32,699 bases of DNA from an uncultured Candidatus Poseidoniales archaeon (GTDB lineage Archaea; Thermoplasmatota; Poseidoniia; Poseidoniales; Poseidoniaceae): NCBI GenBank assembly GCA_902563095.1, contig CACEWA010000003.1:65372-98070 (forward strand), read 5' to 3'. A program made the translations under genes and the position numbers. This document shows positions 15,451 to 23,900 of the stretch, one piece after another. Position 1 is the first letter of the stretch, and the number at the start of each line of letters is the position of its first letter. Below the pieces are notes generated by a model. It ran no database searches. It saw only the letters and a program-made list of their open reading frames with translations, and was not told where the DNA came from.

Positions 15451-15540
15451 GGTAGCGACTGTATCGACCCACTGAATCCCCTTTGTATCGGAAAATAAAA
15501 TGCAAAGGGGTTTCGGATGTCCCCTTCCAACATATCCGAA
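15451..15540 (+). repeat. Structured spacer with nested inverted repeats before the GIY-YIG gene
   Basis: Within the 145-base spacer, GGGT (15451-15454) can pair with ACCC (15467-15470), CCCCTTTG (15478-15485) with CAAAGGGG (15503-15510), and TTCGGAT (15512-15518) with ATCCGAA (15534-15540). The last two form consecutive perfect hairpins of eight and seven pairs. They may be the esterase 3' end, a regulatory leader or the edge of an inserted element. Confidence 0.4.
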
Positions 15541-15573
15541 TCGATTATTCAGTTGAACCGATAGGGATTTTCA

Positions 15574-16071
15574 ATGGGACGTCGATTACAGACAGAAACC
15601 GAGTTTACCAACAAGGTAGCAAAGTTAAGGGAACAATTCCAAGGGACTTGGGAAAGTGCGAGAGAGATATACATTCTTAGGATTAAACCCGAGGCTTACT
15701 CAGATAATAGTGCAAAGGCAAAACGCACCTTTCCTTCTCACAAATTCCCACCATTAACTGAAAATCCATTGGGCTTCGTTTATGTTGGCCTTACGAGCCT
15801 ACCTGCGGAGGAGCGGTTTGTAGTACACAGAGATAAACTACCCAAAGCAAGTAGAATCGCAAAATCGGGATTTTTGCTTGATGGAACATACCAAGAAGTA
15901 GGTAAAGATCTTACAGATAAATTTGGTTTCAAACAAGTTGGATGGAGAGATTACAAACCAGAAAAGTTGGAGTCTTGGGTAGCATGGAACTTCTACAAAA
16001 TGGGATATTGGGTTTGGGGGTCTCATCACCATGATAATGAGAATTTCCTCGGCACAAAGCCATTTGATTGA
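15574..16071 (+). CDS. GIY-YIG-like nuclease domain protein
   Basis: A 165-residue protein that I read as a stand-alone GIY-YIG endonuclease-like fold. The first strand is REIYILRI (residues 30-37) and the second GFVYVGLTS (67-75). Arg81 in EERFVVHRD matches the catalytic Arg helix, and Glu133 in KLESWVAWNFYKMGYWVWG matches the metal-binding Glu of the last helix. An insert of about 30 residues separates the two strands, longer than usual, so the call is moderate. The domain occurs in homing nucleases, restriction and repair enzymes. Sampled lines run near 33-45% GC, lower than the esterase before it. AGGGAT sits nine bases before the ATG. It has structured flanks and no obvious partner, which suggests a mobile or recently gained gene. 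Confidence 0.6.
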   Translation: MGRRLQTETEFTNKVAKLREQFQGTWESAREIYILRIKPEAYSDNSAKAKRTFPSHKFPPLTENPLGFVYVGLTSLPAEERFVVHRDKLPKASRIAKSGFLLDGTYQEVGKDLTDKFGFKQVGWRDYKPEKLESWVAWNFYKMGYWVWGSHHHDNENFLGTKPFD

Positions 16072-16119
16072 TTCAAAACCCCTTGCGACACCCTCAGTAC
16101 AGACAATTCACGCGTCGGT

Positions 16120-16134
16120 ACCCACTGCTTGGGT
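16120..16134. terminator. Hairpin before the stop of the sialidase-fold gene
   Basis: ACCCA (16120-16124) and TGGGT (16130-16134) flank CTGCT in the 63-base spacer where the GIY-YIG and sialidase-fold genes converge. It touches the latter's stop codon. The short arms make the terminator call weak. Confidence 0.25.
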
Positions 16135-17835
16135 TTAGTCGAAGTCTTCTCGAGCGATTTCTAGTTCAACCATTGGAATGTAGTTGAAGGCCATTTCGCC
16201 GTCACCTGTTGTGGGTTTGATAGACGGTAAGATTCCATTGTCTACATACAAGCTTGGACCAGTATCAAGCATGAACATCATGCCCAATTTGTCTCTAGAA
16301 TTAGCGGGAGTACGCTCGGCAGGGTCGCTAGCACAAATTCCTGTGCAACCATCAGCTATAGCGATGAAAACTCTACCTTCTCTGTCAATGTGTAGGTCGT
16401 TGAAATCCAGCAAGTTTCTGTTTGAGCCCCCTTGGTCACTTCGACAATCTCCACTGTTCAAACAAATTGCACCTACCTGAACAGGGTCGGTTGTTAGTCG
16501 CTGAGTATGGAACACAGGCTCCTCATCTAGTGCATTTAGGCTGAATGTAACATACAAGTGGTAGTGAACCCCATTTGGAGCATAGTGGCCATTTCCGTCC
16601 CATGGGTTTCCGTCAAGATCAGGCTCCCCAAGCAAAGAAGCATTTTCACTTCCCAGATATGTCACAGCAAATCTCCCAGGGTCTCCTGCATCGGTCTGAG
16701 GGAAAGCAGTAGAAATTACCCCTGCAGGACTTACTCTGAGGCTTTCCTGCTCCCATGTCTCTCCAGAATCTATACTTCTTGCGAGATAAATACCTTCATC
16801 AGCCCCTGTCCATAGATGATATGCGTTAGACTCTGTGTCGGTTGAAACTTCGGAATTCTTTCTAGGATTGGGCGTACTAGCATCCTCTCCCATCGTTCTT
16901 TCGAACCAAGTAAATCCGTTATCCTTGGATACAATCACTGTTGGAGTAGCAACACGTGGTGTAACGTAAACAGTTCCATCAGGGGCGGTAGAAATAGCGC
17001 CATGTAATCCGCCATTGGTAGTTGCTAATCCGACAATTAGACCACCGGTGTCGAATGTTGCTCCACCATCGAAACTCGTGAAACAAAAGATACCAGCGAT
17101 TTTGTTGTAACAATAGTATACAGCGGTTTCAAAAGTGAGAGGATTGCTATTTGCAAGTGCACCATAGCCTTGGTCAGTCCAAGGCCCAGTTGCTAGTTTG
17201 ATGTGGTCGTTGAGGGGAGTAGTTCCTGAATCGTGAGGGTTCCCTAACCAAGTTTCTCCATCATTATCACTCCAGCAAATCCAAGAAGTTTCCAAGCCAA
17301 TCATTTGTACGCCAAACACTCTGTCGGTAATTGGGTCTACCCAGCCGTATGGGTCGCTTGTCGTAGGGGAGCAAAAGACAGGGTCTTGCTTTGCTTCCCA
17401 AGTTCCACCATAATCACAAGACCTCATTACTTTCTCAAAAGCAATGAAGAACACGCATCCAGTAGAGGTAATTCCAATACTTGGTTCTGCAGCATCTTCA
17501 CCAACACTGCTTGCAAAAAAAGTCATGTCAATTGGAGGGACATCAATCGATGCGCCAGTTGAATCTGTAACAAAAATTGTTCGGCCTTCGCCTTGCATAT
17601 CCGTATCAGTGTCTCCCCACCATCCACCAAATAAAAACCAAGAGCTTTCTCCATTCGATTTTTCTTCAGCTGAGAGTATTGAATACAAAATAGTAGATGA
17701 TAGCAAAAGAAGAACTAATACTACAGCTAATGCTTGTAACTTAGTCACAGGGCCAGTAATCCCAGCAGGTTCAGTTAGCAAAGCGGGCTTATCCTCACTA
17801 ACAAGTTCGGCATCTAGAATCTCTTCATCAGACAC
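16135..17835 (-). CDS. Membrane-anchored sialidase-fold (BNR/Asp-box) beta-propeller protein
   Basis: A 566-residue protein with an acidic cytoplasmic N-terminus, one membrane helix (LQALAVVLVLLLLSSTILYS, near residues 32-52) and a large external domain. Five Asp-box motifs are visible: SCDYGGTW, SDNDGETW, SFDGGATF, SKDNGFTW and SIDSGETW. They mark the turns of a six-bladed sialidase-type propeller. No sialidase arginine triad could be assigned with confidence, so enzymatic activity is open; carbohydrate binding is an alternative. The start is taken as GTG 17835, because AGGTGA (17846-17841) lies five bases upstream; an earlier GTG at 17844 is possible. It is last in the minus-strand series, five to 14 bases after the preceding stop. 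Confidence 0.82.
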   Translation of the reverse strand: MSDEEILDAELVSEDKPALLTEPAGITGPVTKLQALAVVLVLLLLSSTILYSILSAEEKSNGESSWFLFGGWWGDTDTDMQGEGRTIFVTDSTGASIDVPPIDMTFFASSVGEDAAEPSIGITSTGCVFFIAFEKVMRSCDYGGTWEAKQDPVFCSPTTSDPYGWVDPITDRVFGVQMIGLETSWICWSDNDGETWLGNPHDSGTTPLNDHIKLATGPWTDQGYGALANSNPLTFETAVYYCYNKIAGIFCFTSFDGGATFDTGGLIVGLATTNGGLHGAISTAPDGTVYVTPRVATPTVIVSKDNGFTWFERTMGEDASTPNPRKNSEVSTDTESNAYHLWTGADEGIYLARSIDSGETWEQESLRVSPAGVISTAFPQTDAGDPGRFAVTYLGSENASLLGEPDLDGNPWDGNGHYAPNGVHYHLYVTFSLNALDEEPVFHTQRLTTDPVQVGAICLNSGDCRSDQGGSNRNLLDFNDLHIDREGRVFIAIADGCTGICASDPAERTPANSRDKLGMMFMLDTGPSLYVDNGILPSIKPTTGDGEMAFNYIPMVELEIAREDFD

Positions 17836-17840
17836 CGAAA

Positions 17841-17846
17841 TCACCT
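17841..17846 (-). promoter_or_regulatory. Shine-Dalgarno-like site for the sialidase-fold gene
   Basis: AGGTGA on the minus strand is five bases before GTG 17835 and follows the preceding gene's stop directly. It decides the start in favour of MSDEEILDAEL and implies coupled translation. Confidence 0.5.
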
Positions 17847-17849
17847 GCT

Positions 17850-18236
17850 TCAGTGACCCTTTGGTCGCTCATATTCAGGAGTGAGTCGAGCCATAACAGC
17901 CATGTGCTTTGAAGAAAAGAAGAACATGTACAATGGAACAACCAGAGTGAACAAAGCAAGTAGAATTAGGGTGTAAAGACCCCATGGATCTACCTCATTG
18001 AGTAAAACAATCCATACAATCCACAATACGGAGAGCCACATCAGTGGCGACCAGCGACGTGCAAGTGCCGAGAATCTTGCATTAGCAGTGGATTTGTTGT
18101 AAAGAGATGCAACCTCTTCTTCAGTGACTAGACCCCTTTCTAATCCACAACGGACACAAACTTGTGCTTTAGGACCAATTCCGTGAATGAATTGCTCACG
18201 AGGATACACGCTGAAGCAAAGTCGGCAGGTCGGCAT
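17850..18236 (-). CDS. Zinc-ribbon protein with two membrane helices
   Basis: A 128-residue protein. Residues 4-30 form a zinc ribbon with Cys4-x2-Cys7 and Cys27-x2-Cys30 (PTCRLC and VCVRCG). A linker (about 31-60) leads to two hydrophobic helices, LMWLSVLWIVWIVLL and LYTLILLALFTLVVPLYMFF, and a short charged tail. The role is unknown; a zinc ribbon on a membrane hairpin suggests a protein-protein or assembly function at the membrane. ATG 18236 has GGGAG six bases upstream, better than GTG 18248. It lies 26 bases after the pabB-pabA stop and just before the sialidase-fold gene, so it is probably co-transcribed with both. Confidence 0.8.
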   Translation of the reverse strand: MPTCRLCFSVYPREQFIHGIGPKAQVCVRCGLERGLVTEEEVASLYNKSTANARFSALARRWSPLMWLSVLWIVWIVLLNEVDPWGLYTLILLALFTLVVPLYMFFFSSKHMAVMARLTPEYERPKGH

Positions 18237-18262
18237 GTTAACTCCCACTCATAATCTACACT

Positions 18263-20215
18263 TCAACAATGCGCTACTCTATGTAGGAATTCAGACAGGA
18301 CTTCCATTCCTCCATCAGATCCAATCGACTCGGGATGGAACTGTAATCCGTAAGTATTCCCGTCTCTAATTTCCATAGGTAGTGTGCCTGTTTCATCATT
18401 AGCAGTTACAGAAATTTCTCCATTTCCACTAAGAACCAATGAGTTGTATCGAGTCATAATATGTCTGCCTTTACTGAGCAAACCATTTCCATCCGCAATG
18501 ATTGCTGAAGGCACTCCATGAACAGGGCCAAGCGGGCTTTCAATCAAATTCATACCTCTTGAAATCCCGATGGCTTGGTGACCCAAACATATGCCCAAAA
18601 CAGGGATGTCTAATCTTGTTGCATGCATCGACAAAGGCGATATTTCTGGCCGCCCGGGACCGGGCCCAATAACAACTGCATCATGGTCAAAATCTACTAT
18701 TTCTCCTCTGCCATCAAAGATTTCTACGCTGCAACCTAGGGTTTGCAGTGCATGAATTATATTGTGAGAAAATGAATCTAAATTATCGATGAATGCGATA
18801 TTTAGATTGAATAATTTACTAGCTTGGAATGGCTGTTGCTCAACATAGAGTGGATAAATACCTAATTCGCCTTTAGGAATCGGTTTTGTTTCTGGATTCA
18901 ACCATCCACACGCCCGTCGTAAAGCAGCGGCTTTCCAAATCGATTCTGCAACTTCAGCTTCTGGATTACTCTCAATGGTAATTCCGCCTCCAGCAATAAC
19001 TGCCCCCTGCCATCCATCAGGAGAATATCTTGCTTCCAATGTTCGAATCATGATATTCCATGTTGAATCACCTGTGTGAACATCTATCCAACCCATGGAG
19101 CCGGTCCAGAATGATCTCGGTTTTTCCTCAAGTTCATCTATTGCAGCACATACCACCGTCTTTGGACAACCGGTGATACTTCCTCCAGGGAACAAGGCCT
19201 GTAGTGCATCTATTCCATCCTTGTTATCATCTAGAATTCCAGTCACCTGAGAAACTAAATGTTGGACATTAGCGTAAGCCTCGACATCAAATCTCGATTG
19301 ATGAACACTTCCTGATTTGGCGACAATCCCCAAGTCATTACGTTCCAAATCTACTAACATCCTGTGCTCTGCTCTTTCTTTTACATCGTGAACCAAGTCT
19401 CTTCTCAATAGAGATTCTTGATCAGTATCTGAGCCTCTGGGTCTTGTTCCTTTGATTGGTGCAGTCATTACAGTACCATCTTTAGTCTCAAGTAAGATTT
19501 CAGGAGAGGAAGATGCTAGGGCTAAACCTAGGTCTGCGGCTTCAATATATCCGCTAAACGGAGCAGGATTATTCACGGCTAATCGATGGAAAATTCGAGC
19601 AGGGTCTTCTCCCAAAGGTCCGGTCCAAGTTCTACCAAAATTGAGTTGATACAATTCTCCTGCAGTAATTGATTGCTTGATTCTTTGAACTATTTTTGCG
19701 TGTTCTTCGTCGGTATGAGAAGAAACCTCACCTTTGATTCGGATTGCATCCGGCAACTCAGGCGCTCGCACATCTTCCTCTATCCATTCATCAACCAGCC
19801 ATAGTATGGCTAGGATTTCTCCTTCAACGGGGGGGTTTTGAAGTGAAATTGGTTGTGTCCATTGAACTAGATCATAGGATAGAGCGCCGGCCCAAACCGA
19901 GCCTTTTGGAGTGTGTGGAATAAGAGAACGTAACATTTCCTCGATAGTTTTTGCATTGATTATGTTAGTTACATTCCATCCCTTATCGCTCAGCGATTGT
20001 AGACTTCCTTCCATCGGTTTCTTTTGCGATTGAAGGATAGTTTCACCATTAAGGGGGGAATGTTCAACCTGAGGAGATGTTGAGGGCTGGGTGATAATTA
20101 GTCGCCTTTTCATCCCTTTTGCGAACATACTGCGCTTGGCAAGATGTGATTTTGGCCCACCGGATAGCAATAGGATTCTATCCTCACCCTGGGAGTTTAG
20201 GAGATTGTCAATCAT
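18263..20215 (-). CDS. pabB: Aminodeoxychorismate synthase, PabB-PabA fusion
   Basis: A 650-residue fusion. Residues ~1-450 are the chorismate-binding component I, with AGELYQLNFGRTW, APIKGTRPRG, LFPGGSITGCPK and GGGITIESNPEAE. Lys255 in PIKGT is the PabB hallmark; anthranilate synthase TrpE has Ala there, so p-aminobenzoate rather than tryptophan synthesis is likely. Residues ~470-650 are a class I glutamine amidotransferase with Cys543 in GICLGHQAIG and the His-Glu pair in LQFHPESIG. It therefore converts chorismate plus glutamine to 4-amino-4-deoxychorismate in one chain. The order B then A is the reverse of plant and fungal fusions. ATG 20215 overlaps the pabC stop as ATGA, so the two are coupled. 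Confidence 0.9.
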   Translation of the reverse strand: MIDNLLNSQGEDRILLLSGGPKSHLAKRSMFAKGMKRRLIITQPSTSPQVEHSPLNGETILQSQKKPMEGSLQSLSDKGWNVTNIINAKTIEEMLRSLIPHTPKGSVWAGALSYDLVQWTQPISLQNPPVEGEILAILWLVDEWIEEDVRAPELPDAIRIKGEVSSHTDEEHAKIVQRIKQSITAGELYQLNFGRTWTGPLGEDPARIFHRLAVNNPAPFSGYIEAADLGLALASSSPEILLETKDGTVMTAPIKGTRPRGSDTDQESLLRRDLVHDVKERAEHRMLVDLERNDLGIVAKSGSVHQSRFDVEAYANVQHLVSQVTGILDDNKDGIDALQALFPGGSITGCPKTVVCAAIDELEEKPRSFWTGSMGWIDVHTGDSTWNIMIRTLEARYSPDGWQGAVIAGGGITIESNPEAEVAESIWKAAALRRACGWLNPETKPIPKGELGIYPLYVEQQPFQASKLFNLNIAFIDNLDSFSHNIIHALQTLGCSVEIFDGRGEIVDFDHDAVVIGPGPGRPEISPLSMHATRLDIPVLGICLGHQAIGISRGMNLIESPLGPVHGVPSAIIADGNGLLSKGRHIMTRYNSLVLSGNGEISVTANDETGTLPMEIRDGNTYGLQFHPESIGSDGGMEVLSEFLHRVAHC

Positions 20216-20898
20216 CTCCAATCCTCTCCAAGCGCATCAATACAGATCTTCTGTAAATTGCTACTTCCATCACCAATGTCAACATCGTCTAGAACACATA
20301 ATCGGGCGGCTCCCATGCCACTTCCTAGGAGAACGATTTCCTTGGCGCGAGCAACTAACCTTTCATTGAGCCTACCTTCACTGATTACAAATCCAGCAGC
20401 CTCAATTTTTGGTTTGCAGACATCGAAAGTTACCGAATCAACGCCCCCAAAGTCAGGGCCACTAATCCACACAACTCCATCTTCATCTAGAACAAGAGGC
20501 ATCACTCTATCTCCATCAACGATGCAATATTCATGGACGAGTAAAGCGACATCAGCACCTTTGCTAAAAACATCCGATGTGATTTTACGATAAGCCTCCC
20601 AATCACCATGCTTTGTACCTGTGACTTTTCTGGTCCACCTAGGGGCAGGAACAGTAACCCCTTCAGCATCCATGTGAATTTCTTGATAGAATGGTTTGGA
20701 GTGAAATTCAACCCCGTTTTCATCGATTTGGATTTTTACTAATCCATCTAAACCCTCAGGAATTTCGAATTCTGGAATAGTTATTCCTAGAATTTCAGCA
20801 TGTTTTGCAAGCCGAGCCAAGTGCATTTCGAGATGGAAAAGATGGCCATCTCTTGCTCTAACGGTGGTAAATACCGCACTCTTTGGCCCTACCATCAT
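20212..20898 (-). CDS. pabC: Class IV aminotransferase-like protein, probable aminodeoxychorismate lyase
   Basis: A 228-residue protein of the PLP fold-type IV family (branched-chain aminotransferase, D-amino acid aminotransferase, PabC). AVFTTVRARDGHLFHLEMHL followed by ARLAKHAEILG is the family's N-terminal signature. Lys96 in GTKHGDWEAYRKI is the probable PLP lysine, and GADVALLVHEYCIVDGD the following strand. LVARAKEIVLLGSGMG is near the C-terminal phosphate-binding region. Sequence drift is marked, so specificity rests on context: the stop overlaps the pabB-pabA start by ATGA, and PabC releases p-aminobenzoate from that enzyme's product. ATG 20898 lies four bases after the giant gene's stop; ATG 20916 would overlap it. 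Confidence 0.75.
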   Translation of the reverse strand: MMVGPKSAVFTTVRARDGHLFHLEMHLARLAKHAEILGITIPEFEIPEGLDGLVKIQIDENGVEFHSKPFYQEIHMDAEGVTVPAPRWTRKVTGTKHGDWEAYRKITSDVFSKGADVALLVHEYCIVDGDRVMPLVLDEDGVVWISGPDFGGVDSVTFDVCKPKIEAAGFVISEGRLNERLVARAKEIVLLGSGMGAARLCVLDDVDIGDGSSNLQKICIDALGEDWR

Positions 20899-20902
20899 GC
20901 AA

Positions 20903-23900
20903 TCACAACAAGTCATCCAAGAAGGAGGTGTCTATTCCTCCTTGTGGCGGTTGCTGTTGCTGTGTAGGTTGTGACCAACGCTGAGGTTGTTGTTGTGCAG
21001 GTTGGCTTGGCTCCTGTATTCTTTGAGCAGCAGCATAGATGTCATTCTGTTGAGCGGGTTGTATTGCTGGTGGTGGCGCTACAGGCGCTGAGGCTTGGCC
21101 ACCAAAGGTTCCAACATCGTCCCAGCCACTTCTAGCTTCAATTCCCCATGTTGCTTCCTGCAATTCCCAATCCTTGTTTCGAGTAGGCTTTCGTCCACCT
21201 CTTCCACGAAGAACGAGAATTAATAGTAGCAGAGAAATCAGAATCATTCCTGCCAAAATCAAGTTGTCTGCAGTCAATAATTCACCTAGGTCAGTCGCAG
21301 AACCATCACCGTCAGAATCACCATCACCGGAGCCTTCATTCGAATCGATTGGACCGATTCTTTCAGAATCGATTATCTTGCGGTTATTGATATCATCTTT
21401 AGCTGAAATACCAACCCACCAAGCACTTTCATTACTCAAAGATGAGAAGGTTTCTGGTGTAATCAAGAATGAATTGGACGTGCTACTGGAACCAACATTA
21501 GTAGCATCCACTACATTACTAAACTCATTGTCTGAAATGAAAATCATGTATGAGCGAACACTTGGGTTGGTAGAATGATCCCATGAAACTAGAATCGAAT
21601 CATCAATCCATTCTAGCGACACTCCTTCAATATCTGGCAGGTATGCTCCAACATCATCTATGCCGTCATCAATTGCGATAGCGGTTGAAGTTACCAAGTT
21701 GTCAAGATGAGCATTGCCTGACCAATCAACAGGAACAACTGCTACTGTGACCGGGGTATTTGGAATAACCAAAGTATCGAATGCTAGCACATCGATTGTC
21801 AATGGTAGCGTTGGAGCCCTGTCCAAAGTTGCGATCGGGTCTTTCACGGTACCACTTTGGCCGACTGATGTGAATGTAAATGCAGCAGCATATACATCGT
21901 AATATGCTACATCACTTGCTTGTGATAATTCGAACTCAAGCATTACTGCTGTACCGTCATCCCCTGCTCTGTCATACAGATTCAAGTCCACTAATCTATC
22001 CGGAGGTGTGTTATCTGCAAGGTTGTCGATTGGAGTCACAACTGCAGTGTTGAGATTATCGAGGTAGACATTGCCCTTTACATCGTGAACTGTAACTGCA
22101 ACATATAATTCGACATCCGGTGTAATTTGCTTTGGTAGTGATGATTCTAGACCATTACCGCCGTATAGGGCAGTATTCAAAGTCAGTTCCAACGGGCTCT
22201 TTTCAGTGTCAATCCACTGCTTATCCATTACAATACAACCACAAATTCCAGGCTCAATTCCAGCAACAGGCCAGAATGAAGTCAGGTCGTCAAGCGGATG
22301 TTCAGAGACCCAAATCACGTAGTAATCGAAATCATCTACTTCAGAAGGCGCCCAAGAGATATCGATTGCAGTACCATCGTCATCAGGATGGTCCCATGCA
22401 TTTAGTTCACTGATTCTTTCAGGTTCATTTGAGCCGTCTATGTTATTGACGAAAGGCGTGACTTCGAGAACTGTAACATCTCCAGTGTCTCCATTTAGCC
22501 ACTTATCGAATGCTACTGCTCCAATCCAATACTTCTGTCCATCAATCAGTGAATCTTCTCCAATTGAATCGATGATTGTCATGTTCGTCTCACAATCTGG
22601 AACGATTGCTGCTTCTTGCATTAGATCAACATTTGATGGTGTGAAGTCTTGCTCTTCATTATCTACAGGGGCCATGTAAACTACGACATAAGCACAGTCT
22701 GAAGCAACAGAATTATCCCAACCGATTTGCACACGGCCACCATCATCATTTGGAACATCTTCAGCCCAAACTCCTGTAAGTTTTGGAGGTGGGACACCGT
22801 CATCAATTCCTCCAGTAGGAACGACAGGTCCAATCACTGTGGCATTGACCAAGTCTTCTTGACCGGCTTCATCCACACATGTGAAAGCCAACCAATGTGG
22901 CTTTCCAGCTTCTAATGTAATGATGCTGTTGTTTCCGGCTTGAGGTAAGAATTCAGTATGAACACTCATTCCCAGCGCATCATTAATCTCTGTTGTAGAA
23001 GCATATACTCTGGTGCTTGCTAAGTCAAGCGCTTGACAGCGAGCCCACTCTGCTCTTACTTCACCATCGACGGCAACTATGCCATCTCCAGAGAGAGCAG
23101 TAGCCCAGGCGGGCGGTATTGGGACTTCATCAGTAGGTGTAGCAGGCCCAAATTGAGCAGATGGCGTACCGAATCTTCCATCATTGTATTCGACTACAAC
23201 TACGGCCCAATATTCAACACCGTCTTGGAGAGGTTGTCCATCAATAGTTGAAATGTCAGTTTGCAACCTAGAGTGAAGGCTTACAGAAGCATCTGCAGCA
23301 CGAGGTTGCAGGTCTGCAACGGTAGGAGGTGTGGTCCAAGGGCCCTCGTTAAGATAGACAAGATACCTTGCAAAGTCATCGTCGTGAACCAGCGTCCAGT
23401 TAGCCATCAGTGTTTGACCACCATCGTCCGGTCTGTCCCAAAGAGATAGGCCTTGAACCGGAGTTTCAGTTCTAAACCAATCATATGTCATTTTCACCCA
23501 TACGCTACCATTTGTTGGAGAAGTCAAAGTAAGAGTAACATGCCTTGTTCCATTCAATATGACTCCATTATCAACAGCATATTGCATGCTGGTTATGAAT
23601 GTTGGATCATTGGATAAATTCACTGTAGCGTTCCATTTTAAGTCCACTAATTTCGACCAAGTTGCTGCTCCACTGACCGGTGATGAGAAAGTTAGTGGGG
23701 CTGTTTGCATAGATACTCCGTGTGCTCCAGACACGCCATCTTGTGAAAGCGTGACCGAGTTAGCAGCATCAATAATTGAAACTTGCATTCCTGGATGAGT
23801 GTAATTGGTTACATCTTGGAATTGCATCTGGAATCCAACAGATAAGGGGTCTGCTTTGCGCATTGAAACTGAAGAAACTTCATCTCCAGAATTAAGGTCC

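Noticed and set aside
18263-20215. Reading the chorismate enzyme as anthranilate synthase TrpE-TrpG
   Set aside because: The PIKGT lysine and the coupled class IV gene favour p-aminobenzoate synthesis.
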